64,000 bases of DNA from Gorsachius magnificus (taxonomy: Eukaryota > Chordata > Aves > Pelecaniformes > Ardeidae): contig CM067082.1 of NCBI GenBank assembly GCA_034008185.1, positions 8,416,984-8,480,983 on the forward strand, given 5' to 3'. The notes under the pieces were generated by a model. It worked only from the letters and a program-made list of their open reading frames with translations. It was not told the DNA's origin and did not search any database. The position numbers were made by a program, and so were the translations under genes. Below, piece by piece: positions 10,949 through 23,803 of the stretch (the first letter of the stretch is position 1; the number at the start of each line of letters is the position of its first letter).

Positions 10949-13900
10949 GTAAGTAACAGACAAAACAGTATGTTTGTCTAAATTCAGTGTGATCATCATA
11001 ATGTTTGGAATCGTGTGGCAATATTTGAAGACATAGGTAAGAGTTCTTACCTTGCAATTTGGTTTTTTAATAATTTATGCAGTGAAATGCTTCCAAAAGG
11101 TGATGTACCTCTCTCCTGAATTTCTTTTTGGTCTTATTCCAGCAGAGGAGAAAACACCAGTTGTTTAATTGCAACACTCACTCTTCGGTCATTTAAGAAC
11201 AAAGAAATATTCACACAGATGAGCCTATCTTCATTCTTTACACAATATTATGGTTTTTGCTGGCATTGTCTTGTAAATAAATCTTACATGCCCTTGGTAG
11301 AATGGACTACATATGACACATTCCTCCTAATCACATGAGAAAGCAACATCACAACTCAGTCCTGTGATAAATATTATTGTTACATTTCCTTTTACTAGTG
11401 AAATGTGATGCTTGAATTAAGGATTTGTGTTGATTTTTCCCCAGATGTGGACAAGTTCTGCATAGCTACTTAAAAAATTTGTTAACATATAGTGCTTAGT
11501 GGTTTCAGGTCATCTTCTGCAGTCAACAGGTGGGCTCTTGGCTGATGTTTCCAACAGCTGAAGTTACCTTAAAGGTGTTTGTAACAGAACAGAACATTCC
11601 ATCTCCTACTCTTGTTAAGTACTAGTCGTTTGTAACTGCAGGACACCTTTAAAAACCAAAACAAAACAGGTGACACAAAAGGGAACATTTTTTTCCGCTT
11701 TTGTCCTCCAATTCTGTAGCATTTTAAACAGAATCTGAATTTGTTATGAAATGTGCAGAAAGCTCACGTAATAGACGTTCTTTGAGCTGCTTTTCGATTT
11801 ATTATGTTTATGATGTCCATCTGATGGCAAAAATCTGCGTAAATGATATCTGAGACTACTTAAGAAAAAGCCTAAAATTAGATATCCTATACCCTTACGT
11901 AAGCACCTGTTTTTCAAGTGTGATGAATGTCCGACAGCTCCCACCAGAAGGATAATTTTCATGATACTAAATAAAACCAAGAAAATGCATTTCATAATTA
12001 AAAGTAGTGTGGCAGCAAGATCTTTCAGAAATATGCTTACTGATGCTAACTGTCAAATGTATTTGAGTGTTTGAATGGATTGAAAAATTCATGTATTAGA
12101 ATTTACTCAGTAACTAAACTTGGCAGTTCTCATATTGGTCTTTGTGCCCACTGCTCGGTGTGTTTACTTAATGCATACCTGACTGAACAGGACCACTCAT
12201 TCCAAAATAGAGTAGTTTTACAAACTACGCAGTTAAATGTGGGAAGCTACTTTAATATTAATTTTAGTTTGCAAAATCAATTCTTAATAAATATTAAAAT
12301 TAAAGCTTCCCCAGAGATAGAAGATATCAAAATCTCAGTTCAGTTCCTTCTATGAATGCCTATCTTTTGTTACCTTGTTGCCCGGTGCTTTTCAACTGGA
12401 TCCCCGTCTTGTTTGGTGAACAGGATAAATGATGGTTATTAAAAACCAGCTTACTGTTCCTCCCTGTCACTCAGTACATAGCCATTCATTCTCTGTGCGC
12501 CATCCAAGTCTTGCACTGAATTTGGGATTGTTTATTCCCTGGGGGATGATGATGGGGACTGTGTATGTGCTGCCTGTTGTCTTAATATTGGCTACACATC
12601 ATTGTTACAGGGAAGATTTTTACTTCTGAAGTCTGGGAATTGAGGCTCAGCTTGATTTAAAACCAAAATTTTGTGTATATTCTCTTGATTTTCAGAACAC
12701 ATCTTTTACCTCTAAGGCTTGTGTAGTGGTTTTTGACAATTCGTGGCATTTATGGAGCTCTTTAGAAGTTCAAACCATGACACATGTGAATCACTTTCAT
12801 GTCATAGTACCTAGGAAAGGGTTGGGCAGTTTATAATGACTTTAGAATAATTTACAGTTATGAATGAGCTAGTAGTAACATTAGGGAATGGTTGTGGAAC
12901 TTAAAAGGGGCCAGAGTTTTTTAACCGAGTTGTCTGAAATAATATAGGGAATGGTTGTGGATACAATGTCCAGTGGGTTTTACAGTACTCAGTATGGTGA
13001 GCAGATAAACATCATGGAGAGGTTTGTCTCTGAAATTATTCTAAATCTATATATGTAATTGATACTGCAAGGTGAGCACCTCTATAAAACTGGAATTCAG
13101 ACCCAGAACCACCACTGGCTTTTAGGTGCCTACATCTGCTTTCATGTGTATTTCAGGACATAAATGATTCTTCTCTTTGGAAGGATGCTTAGAAATTTCA
13201 TTATGCTGCTGACCTTTTGTGTAATAGTGTAGTTAGAGCTTTCCGTAGGAAGTGAGATACTTAAGCTCTGATTGCTTATTTCCCCTTCCTGAGGAGCATT
13301 TGTTTTCAGACCATCACTGGTCTGGCTGTGATACCTTTGCCTCTGGAGCAGTGCCACTATGTAGTCAAGAATGCAAGGTACTAGAAAGGGAAGGAATTAA
13401 CAAAAAAATCTATGATCTAATGGTTGGGCACTCCGTTGGAAAATGGCTTTGCTTCCATAATGAATGTCAGCTAGCCATTCATTTTTACTAGTGGTTATTT
13501 CATGAAAAAAATGCGTAAGCAGTACTGTATGCAGGTGCTTGTCCTTTTATGAGCTGTGATTTCTGCTACTTGCCAGATTCCATAAAAGTCCGTCTAACCA
13601 TTTGCAAATTTTTCTGTAGCCTCCTTCACACATGTGTATAGCCGCCTCCTGAGTACATCAGATCCTTTTAGCTAAGTTGCGTTTTAGTAGGACAACAGCT
13701 TAATTTGGGAATCTGTTGTGAAAATTTTGATTTGAACATTATGACAACTGTTGTGAAGATTTCTGGACGTCTTCACTCTTCGGAAGTGTAGCTCAGGGGC
13801 CTAATTCTATTCCCATAGGCGTTAGAAATGAATTTCTGTTGATCTGAGTAGATGCAGGAGCAGACCTTGGCTCTCTATTCCTCTATGAAATCAAATGTTG

Positions 13901-16900
13901 TGTTAATGAGTTGTGGGAACTTTTGCTGGAAATGCTTGCAGAGTACCAATATATAGCAGAGCTTTGTTTTATTTCCTGCTTATAAAATCCCCTACTAAAA
14001 GGAGGGGAATGGATTGTTGATTTCTAGAACATATTTGTCCAGTTTGGGCCTAAACACTTTTTATTATGACCTTGGTCTTAATTTTACACTATTAATGAAA
14101 TCAATAACAAAGCAGTCAGGAGTTCACACAGCCTCTTTTGAAATTAGTGGCAGATCTGCTGTGTAGGTCATATAATACATGATCATATCTATTCTATGGA
14201 TGTTCATAAGAGAAGATGCTTGTGTCATCAGACTGTCTCTTTACAATAGAATATCTGCTAATGTTTCTGACATTTTGCAGTGCAGGTCACATTTAGTACT
14301 GTTTGATTCATTAAATAAACTTCATAGTGGTCTGTTAGTTTAAACGCTACGTATACCGAGACTTTTTATTTTTCTTTTCATGACTGTATTCTAGTACACC
14401 TACCCCTTGAGTTATCTTGAAACACACAAAATTCTCTTTGGAGAGCTATAAATTGATAATGCAATATAGCTGATGGTTTCTTAGCACATTTTTAATTCAT
14501 TTCTATAAAGAGAAAGGCATTGTGATTCCTATGTAAGTCACCTTATTTTATTATGAAGCATAGCATAAACAAGAAAAAGAATATTTATGGACCTAATTCA
14601 TTCCTGATTTGTGGAGTGTGAACAGTATTTTCAGTTAGAAAGCTAACTTTATTTTAAAATTATTTTAAGTTTCTTATATTTTCTCAAATGAGCTAATAGA
14701 GGGATTAAGCAAATCTCAGGAAGTGTGGAAGTGACTTCAAAATTTAAGTAGCTGATTGGACTGTGGAGCTGGTCTCCAACAAGGTAGATCCAGCTCTCTT
14801 GGTACTTTGCTTCTGTTTGTGTCCTTCAAAAAAAACCTCAAAGGCATTTAAAAGGTAGGCATTCCGATAAGGCGTAGGTTAAATAACTTTTATTCTTACC
14901 AGAGGAAAATTTGCATGCTGAGAATATGTTGAATGTATTTGTATAACCTCAGCCTAAATCCTTCAAAGTGCCTCTGTCATCGCCTGTGACAAGGGTGCTC
15001 TGAAGAGCTAGAGCTGTGGTGGCGGAGCCCTCTTTTGGGGCTCTGTGTTGTGACCTGGGTGCTCTGAAATACTTCATTTGCAACAGAGGATTTCTTAAAG
15101 GCTGGTTTTGAGAATGACGGGATTATGCTGAAGGACTAGCACTGTCACAAGCTCTCAGGGCAGTGACAGAAGTACACTTAAACATTCAAGACTAATAACC
15201 TAAGCTCCAAAAGTCTGCAGCACTGACCTGGACAAACAACAGTGAAAGGTTTGGCTTCAGCTGGATGCTTTCTGTGAGAGACTGGAGCTTGACAGGTTGA
15301 AGAGACTCGCTGCTTGGAAGCACAATCTGTTTGTTACACTGCAAAAGATACCCCTTTTGAAGATAAAAAAAATTTTTTTAAAAATTTTGTTTGTTTCATG
15401 TGGAAAGATGTGTTCTTAGTGCTCATACTTTCATGTTGCTCTGTAGCTCTTGATGCATTTACTGATGATTTTGATTTTTTCTCTCAGACATAGGCTTATA
15501 GCCTTGCCTTCCTGAAGAGTATTAGCAAGAAAGTAAAGTTGTCACAATTATAGTGTTTTACTTAAAGTTGTGGGTGTGGAGTGGAGAGTTGGGTTTCTTT
15601 TTTTTTTATTTAACTTTATGAAACAGCAAGGTGTATTTGTCTTAGTGTTATGGGCACACTGAGAAATACTTAATACAGTGAGTATTAAAGACCAGAAACA
15701 CCCAACTGTACATCAAAAATTTACTTTTTTCTTCACTTATTGTATATTTTGAAACCAGTTATATAGCAAGTTTAAGGAACAGACTGAGATCTGTCAACAA
15801 ATTTCAGCTGGCCCCTAAATGATACTATGCTTATGTTTTTCTTACATGTGCCAAATTATGAATGTGATCATGCAACCCAGCCTTTGAAAAGGTGCAAACA
15901 TTGCCGTAAAGTTTTATTGGAATTAATCTACCAGTTTTCATTTGAGTAACATGTTCAAGTGGAATTCCAAAATCGTCAGTAGCAGGTTTAGGGATAATAG
16001 CTTGTATCATTTGAGAGACCCTAATTCCTCAAATTAATAGCTCTTTCTCAAGAAGATTTGTCAGCATTGTAGGCTCCTTGAATCTCTTCTTCCAAAAACT
16101 GGGTTGTATTCTCTGCTGTTCCTTTTTCACTTGAGATTCTCAGGACCCGAAATGGTGACTGCCTCAGCTCCATCATAGCAAGATACTGTCCTTGCTCTAC
16201 TCAAGATTGTTATCCGTTAGAAGCTGCCATCCCCAGTGCCTGGTGTAGGTTTTCTCACAGGAGCAAATGACCTTCTAACAGTGCCGGCAGAATTCTCCGT
16301 GTGTCATTGCCTTATTAATGGCAGTGAGAGCTTCATATCCCATATCCTACTGTCATGGAATCAATTGTTGCTGTTTCACCCCACCAGTTCTACTTCTCGT
16401 TGTAACTTGCAGGTACTTCAACATAAGGGATTTCTTTCTCAGAGGTATGCGGTACTGAATGCAAATACATGCATCATATTCCAAAACCTGTTTGCCATGA
16501 AACCCCATCAATTTTTGCTTTTCTGTTAAGGGAGATATCCATTTATAGGTGTATAACTGCAGCATATAGACAATAATAACCTCCCTGTACATTTTTCCTC
16601 ACTATTCAGAGATGCTGTTTGGTCTCAGGTAAGAAACTGCTAAATGTCCAGGCCCTTTATTCTCCTGTTACCTCCAATTTTCACTTTTGTAACACAGGGG
16701 TCTGTCTCTTTTTGATACAGTAATCTTTCCACGCTCTTCAAGAAGTTTTCTGTCCTCTTGAAATAACCAGTGAAGTATCTCTTCTGTAGCTTCAGCTTGC
16801 CTTTTACAGTGATCTCTTGTTAGTTTTGTAAGTACACATCTCCCACCAGGTAATATGTTACCTGGTTATCTGCCTAGTTGTCAGGACTAACTAGACTTCA

Positions 16901-17687
16901 CTCCATCTGTTGTTTTACCAATAAATGGAGAAAAGTCCTATGTTTTTATGTGGAGTTAGTTGTGTTTGTGAAAACATTAAAATTATAATTACACTAAAAT
17001 TGCATATAGGAAGAAATTGCATGAAAACTCTCTGGTTCAACTTGTTTGATGGTGTTAAATCTTTTATAACTTGAACGACACTGATAAAAGCCAGAGTGGT
17101 TTGTAAGTTTTTAAATCAAAATAGTAGAATAATACTTTATTGGTAACACATAAAATGCTGACTATTTATAAAGTAGTTAGAAATGTAGACACTGAATTAG
17201 CAATGGCATCTGTCATTGCTAACTCTTCTTCTCGATTTCAGGCCATTAAGAGTATTATAAATATACAGACTGGTGGATGTCTTCAGAATAATGAGATCTG
17301 ATCCTTAGGTTTCAGAAGGGTGGACTTGTGAAAAAACTGAAAAAACCCTGAATATTACTGCTTGTATCAAATACGTTTTCTTCTGTTATGTGACTTGATC
17401 TTTCGACTCGACTCTCTAAAGAGTCAGTCAGAAGGTAACGCTTAAAGTTATTGTGCATATTCTCGTGCTGTAACTTGGAGCCCTTCATTCATGACGATTA
17501 ATGATGTGCTTAGAATACTTTAGTATTTCTCCTTTAGTTATTTCACTATACATATCTTCATTTTTTTCTTTAAAAAATGAACCTTCAATTATAACTTTGT
17601 TGAGAACCGTGTATTACTGAATAATGACTGTAGTGATTACACCAGTGGACTGATAATGCAATCTCTTTTCTTTCTTTCTCACTTAAG
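10949..17687 (+). other. ZFAT intron 3 of window (6.7 kb)
   Basis: AT-rich intron from donor GTAAGT to acceptor CACTTAAG (17681-17687), with a clear pyrimidine tract just before it. No mobile element is evident. A 17-bp perfect direct repeat lies at 12882-12898 and 12945-12961, and an A/T-only tract at 15365-15388. Short open frames (for example 16236-16529) have no domain or codon signal. Confidence 0.85.
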
Positions 17688-17775
17688 GATAAAAAGAGTT
17701 ATTCCTGTCCTGTGTGTGAGAAGTCATTTTCTGAAGATCGACTTATAAAATCACACATCAAGACAAATCACCCTG
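17688..17775 (+). CDS. ZFAT: ZFAT coding exon (window exon 4), finger 11
   Basis: 88 bases, 29 codons plus the G of a glutamate codon (phase 1 end). Encodes one complete finger, CPVC...HIKTNH, preceded by DKKSYS. Donor GTAAGA at 17776. Too short to stand out as an open frame, but it joins in frame with both neighbours and matches the ZFAT order. Confidence 0.95.
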
Positions 17776-20700
17776 GTAAGAAAAAATCAAGGAAAATTTC
17801 TCAGTCTGTTGCAATAAATGGATAAAGCTTTAGAGTGAACAGTGTAATGTGATTACATTTGAAAGAAAGAGAAGAGTCTATGTCTAGTTTAACTGGTTTA
17901 GAGTAAGAATTGAATTGGTTTTGCAGATAGTAGAATTTAGAGTGAAAAAAGTTATTGTTCCAGCTTGTGTGTTGTGGAGTATATCAGGTAATTGTGCTAT
18001 GAAATCTGTCTTCATCTGGCAAAGAACTCATTTAAAAAAAAGGACCTAGGTGAATTCAAATTAAGCATTGGGAAGTTTGAGATTAGGCGTGTAGACATCC
18101 TGTAACAACCCATGAGACGTAAAATTCCCATTGGCCATACATAAACTGACAGAAATAGGTTTATTGCACGTTATTTTGTCTGTAGGTAGTTCACGTGAAT
18201 GCAGAGGTCCCTGAGCTGACTCTACGCGTGCTCAGTTAGTGTGTGGCTGGGCTTTACCTCCAGGGCCAACTGAAGTCTGCAGCAGGGCTCTTGCTAGAAC
18301 CAGCTGCGATGTAGTGTGGCCAGTATTAAGCTGGGGCTGACAAGCCTGGCTGGATCCAAGCTAACCACTGTAGTTCATTCAAACTATGCTTATACCTTGC
18401 ATTCTAGTGCCGTGATTTATCAGTGCAAGCACAATGTAAAATGAATGTGGTAAGTCAATGTGCTGTGCTCTGAGTGAGCAATCCTTTCTCAAATCTTGGG
18501 AATTCGATGCCAAAGTGCTCAAGTGCTCAGTCCCTGCTGCAGGGACTGATTTAAATCTGACTGATGTGAACTCAGCAGAGCTGCATTGGTGTATCTCATA
18601 CTTTCCTCCTCAGTGTCTGTGTTATGTTGGTTAGAAAGGCCTACAGCTACTGTGGATGAAGGAGAGTTGACTACATTGGCCAACATACTTAAAGTAACTC
18701 ATCTACAGTGTTAGTTATCACCTGCCATAAATTGATAGTAAGAAAGAAAATACTGGCCATGCTCAAACTGAGTTTGGAAAAGAAAAAATCCAATTAAAAT
18801 GATGTAATGTTTCTTGTCTTTATCAGAAATACAACATAATAGGTAAAGCAGTAGTTTCTATCTTCCTACTGCCACTAGATAGTGCTAGACCCGTATTTTA
18901 AACAATTTCCTTCACTTTCATTTCATACTAACTCCCACTTTAGCTCTTTAGTTACGAAACCTCTTTATTTGCAGACCACTCTACAACAGTGTGGTTGGAG
19001 GGCTTGTCATACATCAGGGGACATGTCTGATGCAGCAAATTGAGATGAGGAAAGGCTTCTGTGCTATACTGTAGTCAGGAGGTATGTCACCCAGTAGGCA
19101 TAGAAATTGAATCTCAAGAGCTGTGCCTATAAAGCCTTTGTGGTGTCTCAGCCAGGGAGTATAGGAGGCCTCCCTAAATAATGTGATTTCTGAACTAGCA
19201 GTCCATTATGTACTCTGCCCTTACAGGTTGCCATTGGTCTGCACTGGTCCATTGACTGCTGAATTATTAGTGTTTGCTGTGTCTGGGGTCCAGAAACACC
19301 AGTTAACTCTGGAGCCCTGACGTGTTAAACTCATGTATTTAAATACTTTTGAACAATTCATTTGATATCTGAATCCCTCTAAAAGTACAGTGTAAATTTT
19401 TTGATCCAGGAAAGTGAGTTCTTTTAAACTGTGGGTTATAATAAAGGTAAGGTTAAAGAAGAAAATCTACGCAGCCTATTATTTTGTGTTCTCATTTTTA
19501 ATTCATATATCGCAGGCAAATAGAACTTAGGAGCAAAATACCAGATTTATTAGATATACCTTCGTGGTACTAAAAGAATACTACATCTAAGATAAGCCTA
19601 TGCGGTAGTTATGCAACAGCACTGTTTTAATATATGGAGGAGAATTAATGCACAAATCTTTTTTCCTGTGCATGCTGTCCTTGTCATCAGGAGGAAATCC
19701 TTTATTCATACAACATACTTAATTACAAGCCAAATAAATGTGAGGGTTCTGATGGTATAAGCTATCAAGTACTGCAGTGGAATGAGGGCAATTGTTTTTA
19801 AAAATGTAAATGGAAAAGAATAAAGATGAAAAGAAAAATGGATACTGTTAAAAGGAATTGAATTTTAAAATGACACATCAAAAATTAATTTAAACTGAAA
19901 CCCTTTCATATTTATCATTAAAATGCTATTTCTGGAGTTCCTCTCTCCTTCCTTTCTTAATATCATTCAGCATGACCCCGCTCTTGTCTCCTCTATTTCA
20001 TCAAGTGTAAAGTATGAAATAAAACAGTACTCCTTCCTCTTCTAGGTTTGCAGGGAATAGGAGTTCAATTCTGGCCCCATGAAGGCAGTGGGAGAAAAAT
20101 CTCTGTAGACTTTAGTAGACCAGTATTTCAAAAAGAGATGAGAGAGGTTGGCTTTATTGCCAAATTATTTGGGTACTCAGCAGTGAAGGAGGAGTCTTGG
20201 ATTCTGGTCCCAGCTCTCAGAATTATCTAGCTTTTTATCCACTGATTTAATATGATACTTATTAATAGTCTTGAGACATGAGAGGCATCAGCTTTCATAG
20301 ATCCCTACTGAGCATACATAATAGCCTGCAGTCATGAATGAAGCATCTAAGCCATAGAAGGCAGATGAGGGTTCAGACTCATGTCTGGTTGTTTTTTGGG
20401 GTTTTTTTTGGGGGGTACTTCAGAACATATCTCTGCTTGGTTCATGGGCTTTTTTATTTCCCTTTTGAGGTTGTTTTCCTTGTCCATATGAGTTCAGGCA
20501 GGATTTTTCATTCCACTCTGGGACCAATTGTCAGGAGACTAGGTGTGACAGTTCATATTTGGTAAAAATCTAAGTCTAGAATGTAACTTTCGAATTTTAT
20601 ACAATTTTGGGCATAATAAGTCATCAGCTTTCATGTCTTAATGTTTAGATTGCATGAGTGTTGTACTTTCATTGAGTCATGATATTTAGCAAATTAATTG

Positions 20701-21673
20701 GATTCATAATTTAAAAGCATTTGGCAATGTTTTCATTACGTGTGTTTGGGATGTTTTAATTAAAACTTGATTATTTTGAGCTTTTTCACTGTGACAACCA
20801 AAACATTAGATTGTATGAAGGAAAAACGTAGAGAGTTGGGTGTGTTTAGCCTGAATAAGCGAAGGCTTGGAGAGGAATCTTAGTTGCTGTCTTCAGCTAT
20901 ATAATAGGAGATTAAAAAGAAGACAGAGACAGTATCTTCTTGGAACTGTACAGTGAAAGGACATGAGTTGAAGCAAGAAGATTCTGATTAGAAATTAGGA
21001 AAATAATTTTGACTGCAAAGGTGGTCAAACACTGGAATGGGCCAAGAGAGGTTGTAGAATCTCCATCCTTGGTTATGTTCAGAACAGGAATGGATATGAC
21101 CCCGAGTAACTCGATATAACTTTGAAGTTGGAACTCCGAAGTTGGCCCTGCTTGGAGCAGGTGACCTTAGAGGTCCCTTCCAATCACATTAATTCTATGA
21201 TGTTTTTTCCATTAAGGTTTCTTGTTATCAGGCATTCTGATCATTATAGCTGTGGCTAAAGTGAATTGTCTTCAGATGGTTGACATCAGGAAATCTGGGG
21301 TGAAATCTTGAAGTCTTTTGAAAATATTGAAGAAAAAAGTGCCAAATTAGTTTATTGGGAAAGTTCATAGTTGGAAAATTATTTCTAAGCCAGTGGCACA
21401 CCCAAGATTTTTTTTATATTTAAAATATTTTTTTTTTAACCAGGCAGTGGGGACACTGAGTACACAGATCAGGAGAGAAAGGACAGAACATCCTAGAAGC
21501 CCTAAAGGAAAAAAGGTCCTTGTGTTCTTTGCTCAGGTCTTATCTGAGTGGCAGTAGGGGAAGCAGAGCTTTTAAAAAGTTGGAGTGAATCAGGATCTAG
21601 CTCTTCAATATTACTTACAGAACAAATTCCCTCATGTCCTTCTGGTTTTTATTACCTTTTACATTTCTCTCAG
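17776..21673 (+). other. ZFAT intron 4 of window (3.9 kb)
   Basis: Phase-1 intron between fingers 11 and 12, ending with TTTCTCTCAG at 21673. It contains a divergent CR1 3' end (20818-21203). A somewhat GC-richer stretch at 18180-18360 shows no recognisable family. No other gene is visible. Confidence 0.85.
20818..21203 (+). mobile_element. Old CR1 LINE 3' end
   Basis: Keeps CR1 landmarks on the plus strand: GGTGGTCAAACACTGGAATGG (21021-21041) in ORF2's last part, GGAGCAGGTGACC and GAGGTCCCTTCCAA (about 21154-21183) in the 3' UTR, and a TTCTATGATG tail. Many substitutions and stops separate them, so it is older than the CR1 copies at 32340 and 58085. Confidence 0.85.
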
Positions 21674-21823
21674 AGGTTTCAATGACTACTATTTCTGAGA
21701 TTCTTGGCAGAAGAGTTCAGCTGAAAGGACTTATTGGAAAACGAGCTGTGAAATGTCCCTACTGTGATTTTTATTTTATGAAGAATGGATCAGACCTTCA
21801 ACGTCATATTTGGGCTCATGAAG
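21674..21823 (+). CDS. ZFAT: ZFAT coding exon (window exon 5), finger 12
   Basis: 150 bases (AG + 49 codons + G). It encodes the conserved spacer TTISEILGRRVQLKGLIGK, which is nearly identical to mammalian ZFAT and separates the middle and last finger clusters. Finger 12 follows (CPYC...HIWAH), with one extra residue in its finger loop (FMKNGSDLQRH). Acceptor TCTCTCAG and donor GTAAAA; both introns are phase 1. Confidence 0.95.
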
Positions 21824-23629
21824 GTAAAACTCTGGTTTTAAGCTTTTGGGCGTATAATCAGTCTCATATTCCACACAGGCCTTGCTCACATAAAAAGGAA
21901 TTCAAATTTATTGCTGTACCTGAATCAAAAACTTTAGCTGCAGTAGAGTTTAAACAATTAGTTTAATAGATTCTGGATCATATATGGAACTGCACGCTCA
22001 TAACATGGATAGACAGCTTAAACGTTTTATAAAACTAATAAGTTTCTGATTCAGTTTTTTCCAAAACTCATTCATAAACAATAAGGAGGATTGAATTAAA
22101 TACATGCTCAGTCTTTTAAAACAAGTAATTTTCTGTGTCTTCTCATGAATAACTGCTGCTTCTTTCACATTTGTCCAAAAATACTTGGTCTGGAAATCTA
22201 TTAGTAAAACAATTGAAATCCAGTTGCTTTGATGTATATATATAAATTCTGTGTGCATTTTAATTAAATCATGCTGAGCATGGTAGCTGGCTGTCATGGA
22301 CATAAACAGTGATGAAAAACCCATAAGGTAATGCTGATCATATCTATGACTTTTTAGGGAGAAGTTCCAGTAATATGGCAACACACAGGTTAAAAATCCC
22401 TTGAACTTAAAATCTATGCCCAATAAAATCTTGTGTCTACCCAATCTGTCTATTTTCATAACAGGTGGAAGACCACTCGTATGCTTTTGAATTGGTTGAT
22501 AATCTATGGAACAGATTGCCTGTGGTCTTTGAGCATTATTTTGGATTCTTTAGCCATCCCTCTGCATAAAGGGGATAATGGGATTTGGTACTCTCGAACT
22601 GATATTTTTGTTCAAAGTGTTTGTTCCCATGCAGATAGTTCAGGCATTTATGCTAGTACTGCATATTTATTTGAATGCTTTAACTATGAGCTTACCTGCC
22701 TGTGTACCATAGTAGTGATCCTCTCCAGTAGCCTCTACTCCATTAAGGAGTTTCGGTAATGCAAAATTGTAGGCTTAGAGCAATTACTTGTGTATTCCAT
22801 AGATACAGTTTGTTTATTCTGCCAAGAAAGCTTGGAACCCATCTCATCTAACTAGCAGGAGAAAGAAGTGAATAGAAATTTATTCCCAAATCAAAGTGTG
22901 CAATCAAGTCTGTTTAAAGTAGGCTATAATTCCTCATGCTTGTAAATCTAGTTTTAAGGTCATGAATATCAATCTAAAACTGCCAGAGCCTCATGAAATT
23001 GTTGAACTACTCTGCCAGTTCAGATTTATTCAACTTTTCTTTGAAGGATTTACTTTGTTCTTGTAGACCTTCTGCTAGATGACATACTGTGCGTCTCTCT
23101 ATTACATGCTTTGGACTGTTTGAGAGAAGTGAAATAGTAAGTGCTTGCATCTTACCGAGGGGGGGAAAAAGTACTACTACTGTGTGAGCCAGTAGCAAAT
23201 CTGATACTAATTAAAAATAAAACACAGCCTTGCACTTTTAAGTTCTGCTTACATATTCAGTACCTAATGAATCAGTCCTCCTTAAAACAGGTTTCTTCAT
23301 TCTTTATTGTATTAAGTAGAGAATGATAGTTATCTGAAAACTTTTAGACGGAGATTTGGTATTTACACCAGCTAGGCATCAGCTTAGGCAGTCTGGATTC
23401 TACTTTTAACTCCTCCTTTCTCTTAAGTTAAATGATGCTGTCAAGAGCTCGGTATCATTTACACAGAAGCTGTAGATAAACTTTCTGAAATACAGATATC
23501 CAAATTTTAAAATGTTTATCTTGTTGTCCATGTTGCTCACATGATCTGAAATTTCTTTCAAGCAAATGTCCACCCTCTCATCAAAAGGTATAGCTTGTTT
23601 GTTTCATAGTATATGTTTTTATTTTTTAG
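21824..23629 (+). other. ZFAT intron 5 of window (1.8 kb)
   Basis: AT-rich phase-1 intron ending in ATTTTTTAG at 23629. The open frames on either strand (for example 22433-22759 plus, 22459-21998 minus) carry no domain and overlap each other; I treat them as chance. No repeats recognised. Confidence 0.85.
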
Positions 23630-23803
23630 GTGTCAAACCCTTCAAATGTTCTCTCTGTGAGTATGCCACTCGCAGCAAGAGTAACTTGAAAGCCCATATG
23701 AATCGTCACAGCACTGAGAAAACGCACCTTTGTGATATGTGTGGGAAAAAGTTCAAATCAAAGGGCACTTTGAAGAGCCATAAGCTCCTTCACACTGCTG
23801 ATG
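23630..23803 (+). CDS. ZFAT: ZFAT coding exon (window exon 6), fingers 13-14
   Basis: 174 bases (GT + 57 codons + G). Encodes fingers 13 (CSLC...HMNRH) and 14 (CDMC...HKLLH), joined by an STEKTH linker close to the canonical TGEKP type, so the two probably contact DNA as a pair. Donor GTAAGT at 23804. Intron phases on both sides are 1, so this exon is a symmetric cassette that could be skipped without a frame change. Confidence 0.96.

Noticed and set aside
21998..22459. 153-codon minus-strand frame inside a ZFAT intron
   Set aside because: AT-rich, no domain, no codon signal; expected by chance in this composition.
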